Shown here: positions 1 through 8,597 of the stretch, one piece after another
Numbering within the stretch: position 1 is the stretch's first letter
How the letters are laid out: each line of letters starts with the position of its first letter
Assembly (NCBI GenBank): GCA_003151435.1
Contig: PLXP01000278.1
Span: forward strand, 1-40,646
Direction of reading: 5' to 3'
DNA from: Acidobacteriaceae bacterium
Lineage (GTDB): Bacteria > Acidobacteriota > Terriglobia > Terriglobales > Acidobacteriaceae
DNA length: 40,646 nucleotides
Notes under the pieces: model-generated
Database searches by the model: none
What the model was told of the DNA's origin: nothing
Seen by the model: the letters and a program-made list of their open reading frames with translations, nothing else
Made by a program: the position numbers and the translations under genes

Positions 1-11
1 ACTTGCAAAAT
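1..11 (+). repeat. IS left terminal inverted repeat
   Basis: ACTTGCAAAAT, an exact inverted match of 1416-1426. Similarity fades beyond 11 bases. Confidence 0.75.
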
Positions 12-101
12 CCAGGCAGCGGGGAGATTTAGAGGCAGGGACTGCCAACTTTAGAATAGGGTTACCAAGAGCAACTCCAAAGTAGAAGGCGTCCCCACCC
101 T

Positions 102-1253
102 ATGCAGCTTACCGTTTCCGGCCTCTTGAATCAATTCCAGCGGATCATGCAAGGCGTATTGTTCCCGGCACTCCAGGAACAGTTGGGTCCATTGTCAGAC
201 AAGCATCGTCATCTGGCGACGGTTTTGAGCCTGATTGAGATCGAGGCGTTTGTTGGTTCCTGGCCGGGCGGCGTGGGTCGTCCATCCAAGCACCGGCGTG
301 CGATCGCGCGGGCCTTTATGGCGAAAGCGGTCTTCAACTTCAGCCTCACGCGCCAGTTGCTGGATTGTCTGTCGGCCGATGCATCCTTGCGGCGGCTGTG
401 CGGTTGGGAGAGTCAGCGGGAGATCCCTCATGAGTCGCAGTTCTCGCGGGCGTTTGCCGAATTCGCCGCATCGGAGCGGCCTCAACGTCTGCACGAAGCA
501 CTCATAGCGGCAACGCAACAAGAACAGCTGATTGGTCACATCTCGCGGGATTCGACGGAGATCGAAGGCCGCGAAAAGCCAGTGCGCACGCCGGTTTCGA
601 TAACTCCAGCTAAGTCGATTCGCAAGCGGGGCAGGCCGAAGAAGGGCGAACAGCCGATTCCGCCTGACCCGACACGGCTCCAGCGCCAAGCCGCAATGAC
701 TGTGGAGCAGATGCTCGATGATCTGCCGCGCGAGTGCAACGTGGGCAGCAAGAAAAACAGCAAGGGTTACAAGGAAACCTGGGTAGGTTACAAGTTGCAT
801 TTGGATGTGGCCGACGGGCAGATACCGATAAGTTGCATCCTGACATCGGCGTCCCTGCATGATAGCCAGGCGGCGATTCCCCTGGCGCAGATGACTGCCC
901 AGCGCGTCACCCATCTCTACGACCTGATGGACTCGGCCTACGATGCGCAGTCGATTCACGAGCACAGCCGCAGCCTGGGGCACATCCCGATCATCGATGC
1001 CCATCCGCGCCGCGATCCGGATCAGAAGGCGGAGTTACACGCCGAAGCGAAACGGCGCAAGCTGTTGAACTTCAACTACGCCGAGGACGTCCGTTATCGG
1101 GAACGTACCACCGTGGAGCGGGTGAACGCACGCTTGAAAGACGAGTTCGGCGGGCGAACGATACGTGTAAGAGGCAACGCCAAGGTGATGTGCCATCTGA
1201 TGTTCGGCATTCTGGCGCTGGCCGCCGATCAGATCCTCAGACTTATCACATAG
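102..1253 (+). CDS. DDE transposase (IS4/IS5 superfamily)
   Basis: A 383-residue transposase that would cut and join the element ends. The N-terminal part resembles the DUF772-type domain found in front of many IS5/IS1182 transposases. The DDE catalytic residues appear to be D150 (in SRDST), D277 (in LMDSAYD) and E339. The last lies in YRERTTVERVNARLK, which fits the Y-R-E-K signature of the IS4 clan. A basic stretch at about 172-182 (RKRGRPKKG) may contact DNA. The frame is intact from ATG to stop, so the element may still be active. A reverse-strand frame of 269 codons inside it is a compositional shadow. Confidence 0.85.
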   Translation: MQLTVSGLLNQFQRIMQGVLFPALQEQLGPLSDKHRHLATVLSLIEIEAFVGSWPGGVGRPSKHRRAIARAFMAKAVFNFSLTRQLLDCLSADASLRRLCGWESQREIPHESQFSRAFAEFAASERPQRLHEALIAATQQEQLIGHISRDSTEIEGREKPVRTPVSITPAKSIRKRGRPKKGEQPIPPDPTRLQRQAAMTVEQMLDDLPRECNVGSKKNSKGYKETWVGYKLHLDVADGQIPISCILTSASLHDSQAAIPLAQMTAQRVTHLYDLMDSAYDAQSIHEHSRSLGHIPIIDAHPRRDPDQKAELHAEAKRRKLLNFNYAEDVRYRERTTVERVNARLKDEFGGRTIRVRGNAKVMCHLMFGILALAADQILRLIT

Positions 1254-1415
1254 TCCATGAGGGAGAGGCGAAAAACCAGACCATAATCGGACAACATGGT
1301 CGCGGCGTGTCTAAAAATCGGCTTCCGCAGAGCGGTCGTGCCCAAATAGACACCATATGGAGCTGTGCAGCATGCCAGAGCGCTCTTCTTCAAGAATTCA
1401 CGGCGCGGATTAAGA

Positions 1416-1426
1416 ATTTTGCAAGT
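1416..1426 (-). repeat. IS right terminal inverted repeat
   Basis: ATTTTGCAAGT, the exact complement of the first 11 bases of the window; it marks the right end of the element. Confidence 0.75.
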
Positions 1427-1437
1427 GGCTTTCTCCT

Positions 1438-3369
1438 TTACGCTTTTCGCCTTTGTTGCCAGTAGACCGAATACCGCTCGTCCAACACACGACTGATCGG
1501 CCGAAGTTCCATCTTCCGCGTTTGTCCAACCGTGCTGAAGGTCAGATTTCCATCGTCATTCTTCTTAACCCAGAAGCCTGCCTTATCCTCTTCGAACTGC
1601 GGCATAGGCAGAGCCGCCAAGCGCCCCATGTCGGGGCCCTGATTGTTGTCGATCATGTCCTGGCTCAAGCCGTCGCGGCCCATCCGCGCGGCCAGCACCA
1701 GCGGTCCGTAGGCAACCGCAGCCAACTCTGGACTGCCCGGCACCGGCTCCTGGCGCAGTTTCATCGGCAGGCTCACTTCCAGCCGATCGCCGTTTTTCCA
1801 TGTACGGTCAAGCATCAGGTAGCCGTCGCTTTGCTTCGATACTTTCTCCGGATGCCCGTTTACGCTGACCGAGGTGCTCTCAGCCCAGTGCGGCGCGCGG
1901 ATTCGAAGTACAAACGCAACCGGACGTTCTGCATAAACGGTGATCGATGTGCGCTCTTCGTCGGGAAATGCGGTCTGTTGCACCAGCTTGATTCCCTTCT
2001 CTGGCCAGCTCAGCTCCGAGGCCACATACTGGTTGACATACACGCTGTTCTCATCGTGGAAGTAGAGCGTGTCCACCAGTTTTGCGTATTCCTCAAAACC
2101 TGTGCCTGTGCAGCACCAGTTCGAGTCGAATTGACTGCCAAAGGTCTTCCATCCGCCCGGAATCGTCGGCACGTAGTACATCAACATGCCATCGTTGTTC
2201 TGCGTTCCGGTGCGCACATTCCAGAGAATCTGCTCATAGTAGTCCATCAGCCGCGCATCCGGCTTCCAGCCGAAGAGGTGCCGCGTCAGCTTCAGCATGT
2301 TGTAGCTGCAGCAACACTCCTGCCCACCCGCGGACAGATGGGTCCCCGCGGTATCCGGCCCGCTCCAGCCCTCGTCGAGATTCGAGGTTCCGCCCGGCGC
2401 ATAGCTGTGATGATCGACCACGGTCTGCCAGAAGAACTCCGCGATTCCCTTGTAGCGTTCGTCGCCAGTCAACTCATAGCCGCGCGCCGCACCGATCACC
2501 TTGGGGATATTGGTGTTGGAATGCAATCCGGCCAGCTTGTCTTCGTGCGCGGCCAGCGGATCGAAGAACCGTTTGTGTTCGAAGCGGTAGCCCGCGTCCA
2601 GATACTTCTTCTCGCCGGTCACGGCGTAGAGATTGAACATGACCTCGTTCATGCCGCCATGCTCGACCATGAATATCCGCGCCAGTTCGTCGTCGCTCAA
2701 CGGTGTAATCCAGCGAATGGCCCACGCGGCCATCCGCTCCACCGTGTCAAAAGCCGTCTGGCTCTCGCAGTGCACGTACATATCCAGCAGCCCCGCCATG
2801 ATCTTGTGATAGGTATAAAAGGGCGCCCAAACATGTTCGTGTTTCTTCAGCCGGTCATAAAAGTTTTCCGGATAGGCACCCAAGTAGCCGTTCGGAAACT
2901 GACACTCGGCCAGCGCCGCGACCAGTGCCTCAGCTTTCAGGCGCAGCGACTCGTCTCCAGTCGAGGCATACATCAACGCACATGCCGACAAATAGTGTCC
3001 GCCCGCCAGGTGACCGCGCAATTCGCAATCCGGAGCCTCCCAGCCACCCAGGGGTTGGGCTGTCGAACTCTTCCCTGCCGCGAGGCGAAAACTGTGCACG
3101 AGCCGGTCGTTGGGCAACATGTACAGGTAAACACGGTTGCGCTCCTGCATGTCTTTGAGCAGTCCTGGCCGGAGCCGCACCTGCATCAACGGAAATGGAC
3201 ACGCCTTCCATCCCACCTTCTCGTAGCCGGTGTGATTATTTGAGCGCGGCACATCCAGAACAGCGTCCTGCCCCAGCGCCCACAATCCGCGCGGTGTCAA
3301 AATTCCGCCACCGGCGACCACGGCTGCGGCTTGCAGAAAACCTCTTCGTGTTCCATTCAGTCCACTCAT
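1438..3369 (-). CDS. GH127-like (DUF1680) beta-L-arabinofuranosidase, Tat-exported
   Basis: A 643-residue glycoside hydrolase of the DUF1680 superfamily (GH127, possibly GH146). Characterised members remove beta-L-arabinofuranose, including from arabino-oligosaccharides linked to hydroxyproline (HypBA1 of Bifidobacterium longum). A twin-arginine signal (TRRGFLQAAAVV, residues 7-18) predicts Tat export, which suits a folded metal enzyme. The family region GGWEAPDCELRGHLAGGHYLSA is split across residues 108-129. The likely zinc site is E351 with C353 (GGQECCCSYN) plus C419/C420 (NWCCTG), and E333 may be the acid/base; these are assigned by motif order, not by alignment. The start has a strong AAGGAG site 5 bases upstream. 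It follows the DUF5695-like gene by 9 bp, so the two are almost certainly one operon. The exact linkage cut is unknown. Confidence 0.85.
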   Translation of the reverse strand: MSGLNGTRRGFLQAAAVVAGGGILTPRGLWALGQDAVLDVPRSNNHTGYEKVGWKACPFPLMQVRLRPGLLKDMQERNRVYLYMLPNDRLVHSFRLAAGKSSTAQPLGGWEAPDCELRGHLAGGHYLSACALMYASTGDESLRLKAEALVAALAECQFPNGYLGAYPENFYDRLKKHEHVWAPFYTYHKIMAGLLDMYVHCESQTAFDTVERMAAWAIRWITPLSDDELARIFMVEHGGMNEVMFNLYAVTGEKKYLDAGYRFEHKRFFDPLAAHEDKLAGLHSNTNIPKVIGAARGYELTGDERYKGIAEFFWQTVVDHHSYAPGGTSNLDEGWSGPDTAGTHLSAGGQECCCSYNMLKLTRHLFGWKPDARLMDYYEQILWNVRTGTQNNDGMLMYYVPTIPGGWKTFGSQFDSNWCCTGTGFEEYAKLVDTLYFHDENSVYVNQYVASELSWPEKGIKLVQQTAFPDEERTSITVYAERPVAFVLRIRAPHWAESTSVSVNGHPEKVSKQSDGYLMLDRTWKNGDRLEVSLPMKLRQEPVPGSPELAAVAYGPLVLAARMGRDGLSQDMIDNNQGPDMGRLAALPMPQFEEDKAGFWVKKNDDGNLTFSTVGQTRKMELRPISRVLDERYSVYWQQRRKA

Positions 3370-3378
3370 CGCTTCTCC

Positions 3379-6198
3379 TTATTTCTCCGTCTTGGAACGT
3401 GAGCCAAGCCGCACGTTCACGCTGGTTGTATCCAGAGGAACCACGTAGGCGCCCCGCTCCATCGTCAACTTTTCCAACGGTGCAATTATGCCCACGCCAT
3501 CGATGTGAGCTGGTTGCTCAATGCGCAAAAGCGCGGCAGCAGTATAGGCATCCCCTGGCGCCAGCCGCACCTCCACTTCCCCCGTGATCTGATCCAGCAC
3601 CACGCGTTCAAACTGTCCGCTATCGAGCGTGAGCCACAAACCGAGAGGAGCAAGGTAGACCCGCTGCCGAAAACTATCAAGCGGCTCCACGCTCACAATA
3701 TTGCCCTTCGCCGCGAGATTTCCGCCGAAGGCCAGCCAGCCAAACTCTGCGTCCTGGACCACATACATCCCCGCCGTCCAGGCATGGCCAAAAAAGTTTG
3801 GCCCGTAGTCCCCTGTATAGGGATCGAAGATCATCTTGTCCGGGTAGCTGTGAAAGGCAGCGGACGCAAACCCTTCCCTGTCGATCCCGCTGATGGCTCC
3901 CATCGTTCCACCGTAACCAATCCGCAGCAGATACCAGTCCTTCGGGTCGCGCCTGTACGCGTCCAGCACGGGAATCGCGTTGATCCCCGAGCCGTAGTGG
4001 TGCAGTTGCCGCTCAATCCGCGGATACTTCCCTCCATACAGAAAATCCCAGTAGCGTCGTGCACTCCCGTTGTAACCCCAACTGGGAATCGTCGGCATAT
4101 AGCCGGTGATGGCGTCCAGGGTAACCTGCGCCTTCTCGTCCATGCCGAAACGCCGCGTCCACGCATACACCTCTTCCTGCCCAGTTGAATCCCACGGCAT
4201 CTCGCTTCCAAATGGAAAGGCTGCTTTCTGCCACACATTGGCCCGCGCGCGCATTGCAGCCTGCAGCCCGTCGGCTTCCGCGGTCATCCCTTCGCGCCGC
4301 AGATCGTCGAGCACAGCCACAAAGATGTCGCCTTCCATCTGTCCGAACTGCGACTGATCCGGCGCCAGGCGCGTCATGGCCATCGTGGTCTCATAGGCCT
4401 GCGTCAGATACCAACGCCAGTCGTGGTGCGTCACCAGTCCCCGATGATCGCGCGCCAGCCGGTAGAGCGCCCAGTAAGCCGCCACTACGTGGGGATAGTT
4501 GAAGGAACGCCCTACATCCTCGCTGGCCTCCTTGCTCCAACTCTCCCACGTCGACCAGTTCATATCCTTGCGATAGTATCCAGCGGGCAACTTGTCCGGC
4601 TGGTAATAGAACAGGCTCTTGCGCACACCGTATTTCTTCGGCCCGTCTTTGGATTGAAGGCCTCCCCACAAAACGCCATCCACAAACTCTTCCAGTTGCT
4701 CCACCTGCTGTTTCTGCGGCCGTCCATACTCCTTCATCGCCGCGGCCAGCCACGAACCAGCCCCTGCCTCATCGCTCAATCCGGCGATCCAGACGCGGCT
4801 GTCCTGGGTCACAATCGCGTTCGCCTCGCGGTCGTAACTGATCACCGACGGACTGCGATGGAATGGATCGTCCTTTGCATCGAACCATTGCTTGCTGAAG
4901 AGAAACCTGCCCATGTCGTCAACGGCCTCAGCCTCCGGTTTGATTACCCGGTACTGCACCGTCTGCACCAACCCATCCTGGTACAAGATTGTCAGCCGCG
5001 CGCGTCCCCACTGCTTGCCGCGCAAGGCGAAGCGCTGCCAGCCGTGTTCGGTTGTTCCGGCGGCTTGCACATCGATGGCTCCCGCAGGTTCCACATCGAT
5101 CTTTTTCACCGGCTCCGCGTACTGCAAGAACAAGCTGGCCTCGATGTCCTGGGGCAGAACATAGCCTGGAATGCCGACGGCCACGGGCCTCCGGTTCTCA
5201 GCAAGCGTTTTCTCAATCGCACGAATTGAATCCGCTACCAGGAACCGGAGCCCCACCGTGCGTTCCTGTCCCGGTTCCAGCACGATGCTCGTCGCAGGAT
5301 TCCATGGCTCCGCCTGCTTCCACTCATTCTGTTGATACGCCGCCGAGGCCGCCATCCACTCATAGAAGCCTTCGAAGGTCATGTTCCGCGGCGTCAAATC
5401 CTCAAACAGCGCGGCCTGCGGTTCTCCATGCAGACGCCGACCTCCGTGCGGTCCAGCAATCGGCGCGTAGGCCTCGAACGGAGTCTTCCCTTCGGGAACC
5501 ACAAGCAGCGCCGGCCCGTGCCCATTCAGCCGCGTGACCTGAACGTAGCCTCCGTCCAGCGCAATCGATGGATCGGAGAAGCTGCACACCTTGTGCGCCT
5601 CTTCCAGGCTCTTGCCGCTCATCACATTGTCGAAGATCAGCGGAATGCCCAACGCTCCGATTTCGATCGCGCGGCTGCCGGCGTTCCGCAGCGTAAAACG
5701 CAGCGACAGCTTGCCGTCGACCACCGCCCAGCTCCGCGTCGCCTCAAGCGGAAAATCGCTCGGCAGCGTTGGCCGCAGATCGTCCCGTTCCAGTTCGCCG
5801 GGCCTGGCAGCCAGCGGCCTCACCGGGCGCCGTTCGAGCGCGGTCGAATAGCCTCGCCACTCTTGGGCGCCCGCCTCCCGCAAACGTAAATCCAGATCGC
5901 CGAGATGATAGTATCCGTCGGTTGAGCGCGCAGCCAGCAACTCCGCCGGGGCAAAGTCGAAACCGTCTCCCCCTAGCGGTTCCAGGCCTGCAACCGTTCC
6001 AGAAGACCGTATCAACCGCAGCGTCAACTCCGGGGTTTTGTACCGCACCAGTCCCTGGTCGAGCATCGGGCCCAGCTTCGACTCTCGCCCCGCCGGATAT
6101 CCTTGGCCGCATGCCAGCGCGGCGCCCGCCAGCAGCCACCCCGCCGCGGCCAGCCACCCCGCCGCGGCCAGCCGCCCGGCCTTATTGAGAAACGCCAC
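3379..6198 (-). CDS. Exported DUF5695-like protein, putative glycosidase
   Basis: A protein of about 939 residues that I recognise as DUF5695-like; no activity is firmly known to me. The best start is a GTG at 6198, with GGAGG 7 bases upstream, and it leads straight into a hydrophobic export signal (RLAAAGWLAAAGWLLAGAALAC). The longer TTG-initiated frame from 6279 lacks such a site. The N-terminal third looks beta-rich. The last half is helix- and aromatic-rich (for example MNWSTWESWSKEASEDVGRS and PSWGYNGSARRYWDF), which suggests an alpha/alpha-barrel hydrolase fold; this is inference. It is the first gene of the operon with the GH127-like enzyme and diverges from the hydroxyproline epimerase operon. 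It could be a partner arabinan- or glycoprotein-acting glycosidase. A lipobox is not clear. Confidence 0.75.
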   Translation of the reverse strand: MAFLNKAGRLAAAGWLAAAGWLLAGAALACGQGYPAGRESKLGPMLDQGLVRYKTPELTLRLIRSSGTVAGLEPLGGDGFDFAPAELLAARSTDGYYHLGDLDLRLREAGAQEWRGYSTALERRPVRPLAARPGELERDDLRPTLPSDFPLEATRSWAVVDGKLSLRFTLRNAGSRAIEIGALGIPLIFDNVMSGKSLEEAHKVCSFSDPSIALDGGYVQVTRLNGHGPALLVVPEGKTPFEAYAPIAGPHGGRRLHGEPQAALFEDLTPRNMTFEGFYEWMAASAAYQQNEWKQAEPWNPATSIVLEPGQERTVGLRFLVADSIRAIEKTLAENRRPVAVGIPGYVLPQDIEASLFLQYAEPVKKIDVEPAGAIDVQAAGTTEHGWQRFALRGKQWGRARLTILYQDGLVQTVQYRVIKPEAEAVDDMGRFLFSKQWFDAKDDPFHRSPSVISYDREANAIVTQDSRVWIAGLSDEAGAGSWLAAAMKEYGRPQKQQVEQLEEFVDGVLWGGLQSKDGPKKYGVRKSLFYYQPDKLPAGYYRKDMNWSTWESWSKEASEDVGRSFNYPHVVAAYWALYRLARDHRGLVTHHDWRWYLTQAYETTMAMTRLAPDQSQFGQMEGDIFVAVLDDLRREGMTAEADGLQAAMRARANVWQKAAFPFGSEMPWDSTGQEEVYAWTRRFGMDEKAQVTLDAITGYMPTIPSWGYNGSARRYWDFLYGGKYPRIERQLHHYGSGINAIPVLDAYRRDPKDWYLLRIGYGGTMGAISGIDREGFASAAFHSYPDKMIFDPYTGDYGPNFFGHAWTAGMYVVQDAEFGWLAFGGNLAAKGNIVSVEPLDSFRQRVYLAPLGLWLTLDSGQFERVVLDQITGEVEVRLAPGDAYTAAALLRIEQPAHIDGVGIIAPLEKLTMERGAYVVPLDTTSVNVRLGSRSKTEK
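6136..6171 (-). repeat. 18-bp tandem duplication in signal-peptide codons
   Basis: Two exact head-to-tail copies of an 18-bp unit (6136-6153 and 6154-6171) encode the repeated WLAAAG-type hexapeptide in the hydrophobic core of the DUF5695-like signal peptide. The duplication stays in frame and lengthens the core by six residues. Confidence 0.85.
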
Positions 6199-6282
6199 AT
6201 CAACACCTCCCGCTACCAATTTGGTGCAGAGAACTTGCGAAACCGGCTCCTCGCAAATAAACTCACAACTTATCAGCAACGA

Positions 6283-6302
6283 TTGTATCCAAACTTGTAT
6301 AC
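6283..6302. promoter_or_regulatory. Putative GntR operator between divergent operons (site A)
   Basis: TTGTATCCAAACTTGTATAC: two TTGTAT half-sites spaced 12 bp start to start, the second extended to GTATAC. The same two-half-site spacing recurs on the reverse strand at 12922-12939. It lies in the 252-bp gap between the DUF5695/GH127 operon (reverse) and the epimerase operon (forward), so one bound regulator could control both. Binding by the GntR/FCD protein at 13092 is inferred. Confidence 0.5.
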
Positions 6303-6322
6303 TTTGCTACAGAGTATATCGT

Positions 6323-6394
6323 AGGAGAGAGAATACTTTCCTGAGGCGGGGGGACTGGAGCCTTCACACGGCTCCGCGCTAAGTCTTCTCTCCT
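6323..6394 (+). promoter_or_regulatory. Structured 5' leader of the epimerase operon
   Basis: In the roughly 150-nt leader of the epimerase gene, AGGAGAGA (6323-6330) can pair with TCTCTCCT (6387-6394), extended inward by ACTT (6335-6338) with AAGT (6381-6384). Enclosed is a GC hairpin GGAGCC-TTCACAC-GGCTCC (6357-6375) and a purine-rich stretch GGCGGGGGGAC. It could be a cis-regulatory RNA or simply a folded leader. It does not match a riboswitch class I can name; a passing likeness to the 3' part of a glycine aptamer is not convincing. Confidence 0.3.
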
Positions 6395-6450
6395 GTAGGC
6401 ATCGGGATTCCTCTGCAACTGGCTGTTCAAACCAGCACGAGCAAACATTC

Positions 6451-7434
6451 ATGGTAAACGCGCAATTGCCTCTTCGTTTGGAAGTCATCGACTCGCACAC
6501 CGCGGGGGAACCTACCCGTTGCGTTTTGTCTGGCGGGCCGCACCTTGGCACTGGATCGCTCACTGAACGCCTGGAACGCCTGCGCCGCGACCACGACCTC
6601 TATCGGCGCGCCATCCTTTGCGAGCCGCGCGGCTCCGACGTTCTGGTCGGCGCTTTTCTCCTTGAACCGGTCGATCCGGCCTGTGCGGCAGGCGTCATCT
6701 TCTTCAACAACGCCGGATACTTGGGCATGTGCGGCCACGGCATCATCGGAGTCACTGCAACGCTGGCCTACCGTGGCGCCATAGAACCCGGCGAGCATCT
6801 CATCGAGACCCCGGTTGGCGCTGTCAAGGTCGATTTGCGGCCAGGCAATCAAGTTTCTTGCCGGAACATTCCCGCCTACCGCTATCGCGCCGGAGTCACG
6901 GTGCAAGTGCCAGGGTATGGCGCGGTCACCGGCGATGTGGCGTGGGGTGGCAACTGGTTTTTCCTGGTTCGAGAACACAGTTTCGCCGCCGCAAACAGTC
7001 TGAATGTGAGCCAGGTGGACCCGCTAACAGCGTTCACCGTTGAGATTCGCCGTGCTCTGTCGGTCGCAGGCATCTCCGGAGCCGACGGGGCCGAGATCGA
7101 CCACATTGAATTGTTCGGCGCCGCTCACAACCCCGCCAACCAGAGCCGCAACTTCGTCCTCTGCCCCGGCAATGCCTATGACCGCTCCCCGTGCGGCACC
7201 GGGACCAGCGCCAAAATGGCCTGCCTAGCTGCCGACGGTCTGCTCAAGCCCGGCCAGCCCTGGAAGCAGGAGGGTATCCTCGGCACCGTTTTTGAAGGAC
7301 GCTATGAGCTCGAACCAGGACAGAGCGCGGAGAACCGGATCATTCCCATCATCACTGGCTCCGCGCATATTACTGCCGAGTGCACCCTGATCTTCGACCC
7401 CGCCGATCCCTTCCGGCTGGGAGTGCCGGAATGA
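6451..7434 (+). CDS. 4-hydroxyproline 2-epimerase (proline racemase family)
   Basis: A 327-residue PLP-independent racemase/epimerase that would interconvert trans-4-hydroxy-L-proline and cis-4-hydroxy-D-proline, the first step of the oxidative Hyp pathway. Both catalytic cysteines of the two-base mechanism are visible: C94 in NNAGYLGMCGHG and C248 in DRSPCGTGTSA. Having cysteine at the first position separates it from the trans-3-hydroxyproline dehydratase branch, which carries Ser or Thr there. The family start DSHTAGEPTR (residues 14-23) is intact. The ribosome site is weak. It is the first of three genes: it overlaps the FAD oxidase by ATGA, and a DapA-family deaminase follows, which supports Hyp over proline as substrate. 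A structured leader and a candidate operator lie upstream. Confidence 0.88.
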   Translation: MVNAQLPLRLEVIDSHTAGEPTRCVLSGGPHLGTGSLTERLERLRRDHDLYRRAILCEPRGSDVLVGAFLLEPVDPACAAGVIFFNNAGYLGMCGHGIIGVTATLAYRGAIEPGEHLIETPVGAVKVDLRPGNQVSCRNIPAYRYRAGVTVQVPGYGAVTGDVAWGGNWFFLVREHSFAAANSLNVSQVDPLTAFTVEIRRALSVAGISGADGAEIDHIELFGAAHNPANQSRNFVLCPGNAYDRSPCGTGTSAKMACLAADGLLKPGQPWKQEGILGTVFEGRYELEPGQSAENRIIPIITGSAHITAECTLIFDPADPFRLGVPE

Positions 7435-8588
7435 AAGCCGCGCGGTCCTACGATGTTGTGGTAGCCGGAGGCGGCATTGTGGGCGCTGCCTGCGCACTGG
7501 CCTGTGCACAAGCAGGACTGAGCGTGGCCTTGGTCGAACGCGATGTGTTTGGCGGCGGCGCCACCGCTGCCGGCATGGGCCACATCGTGGTGCTGGACGA
7601 CTCGGAGGCGCAGTTCTCCCTCACCCGCCGCTCCCAGCAGTTGTGGCAGACGCTCAGTGCGGCCTTGCCACCCGGCGCCGAATACGAAGCTCCTGGAACT
7701 CTCTGGGTGGCCGCCGATGACGATGAAATGGCCGAGGCCGCACGCAAACACGTCTATCTACGCGATCGCGAGGTCCCTAGCCGCGTGCTTTCCAGCGAAG
7801 AACTCGCGGCAATCGAGCCAAACCTGCGCCCTGGTCTGGCAGGCGCATTGCTCGTGATGCAAGATGTGGTCGTCTATCCACCAGCCGTCGCGCTCCATCT
7901 TGCCCAGCAGGCTCAATCTCTGGGCGCGACGCTGCTCACCGGCCATGGCGTAACGCATCTAGCCGATGGCGAAGCGCGTCTCGACGACGGAACCACGCTG
8001 CTGGCGCCTAAACTAGTCAATGCAACCGGCGCCGACGCGCCATTCTGCACCCCAGGCCTGCCGCTGAAGAAGCGCAAAGGGCACTTGGCCATTACCGACC
8101 GCTATCCTGGTTTCCTTCACCATCAACTGGTCGAACTAGGCTACCTCAAGAGCGCTCACTCGCTGACAACCGATTCGGTGGCCTTCAACGTTCAGCCGCG
8201 GCGCACGGGGCAAGTCCTCATTGGCTCTTCGCGCCAGTATGGCAATGAAGACCCGGCCGTCGATCAGTCGCTGCTCACCGCCATGCTCCAACGCGCAACC
8301 CTCTACATGCCTTCCATCGGCGCGCTCAACGTACTGCGCGTCTGGACCGGCTTCCGCGCCGCCACGCCAGACAAACTGCCGCTCATCGGACCGGTGCCCG
8401 GCGATCCCACGCTCTGGCTGGCCACTGGCCACGAAGGCCTCGGCATCACCACAGCTCTGGCCACCGCGGAGTTGCTCGCCGCCGCCTTCACAGGCAGCGC
8501 TCCGGCCATTGCGCCGGAACCCTATTGGCCCGCACGTTTTGTCACGACTCAACATTCATCCGTCTCGCACCCAGAATTTCACCTGTAA
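7431..8588 (+). CDS. FAD-dependent D-amino-acid (cis-4-hydroxy-D-proline) oxidase/dehydrogenase subunit
   Basis: A 385-residue flavoprotein of the DAO/glycine-oxidase fold. A dinucleotide-binding motif begins at about residue 8 (DVVVAGGGIVGAACALACA). The C-terminal FAD-contacting stretch RVWTGFRAATPDKLPLIGP and the ATGHEGLGITTALATAELLA segment are also typical. It would oxidise cis-4-hydroxy-D-proline to delta-1-pyrroline-4-hydroxy-2-carboxylate. The ATG at 7431 overlaps the epimerase stop codon (ATGA), so translation is coupled. It corresponds to the HcnC-type catalytic subunit of three-subunit amino-acid dehydrogenases; candidate A and B subunits lie about 12 kb away at 20748-22279 on the other strand. 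Whether it works alone or in a complex with them cannot be told from sequence. Confidence 0.8.
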   Translation: MKAARSYDVVVAGGGIVGAACALACAQAGLSVALVERDVFGGGATAAGMGHIVVLDDSEAQFSLTRRSQQLWQTLSAALPPGAEYEAPGTLWVAADDDEMAEAARKHVYLRDREVPSRVLSSEELAAIEPNLRPGLAGALLVMQDVVVYPPAVALHLAQQAQSLGATLLTGHGVTHLADGEARLDDGTTLLAPKLVNATGADAPFCTPGLPLKKRKGHLAITDRYPGFLHHQLVELGYLKSAHSLTTDSVAFNVQPRRTGQVLIGSSRQYGNEDPAVDQSLLTAMLQRATLYMPSIGALNVLRVWTGFRAATPDKLPLIGPVPGDPTLWLATGHEGLGITTALATAELLAAAFTGSAPAIAPEPYWPARFVTTQHSSVSHPEFHL

Positions 8589-8597
8589 GGAGAAGCC

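Larger units (their letters stand above)
1..1426 (+). mobile_element. IS4/IS5-superfamily insertion sequence, complete
   Basis: The element is bounded by an 11-bp perfect terminal inverted repeat: ACTTGCAAAAT at 1-11 and its complement ATTTTGCAAGT at 1416-1426. It holds one transposase gene (102-1253) and about 170 bp of non-coding right end. The right end lies 11 bp beyond the stop codon of the GH127-type gene at 1438, so the insertion spared that gene but may have removed or displaced its terminator. The target duplication cannot be checked because the left end is base 1 of the window. The exact IS family is not certain. Confidence 0.8.

Noticed and set aside
1453..3243. Open frame of 596 codons on the forward strand, antisense to the GH127-type gene
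   Set aside because: It lacks any recognisable domain, is rich in Arg/His/Val as expected of a GC-rich shadow, and the opposite strand encodes a clear enzyme.
6323..6394. Glycine riboswitch
   Set aside because: Only a vague likeness around GGAC; the conserved core of the aptamer is not present.
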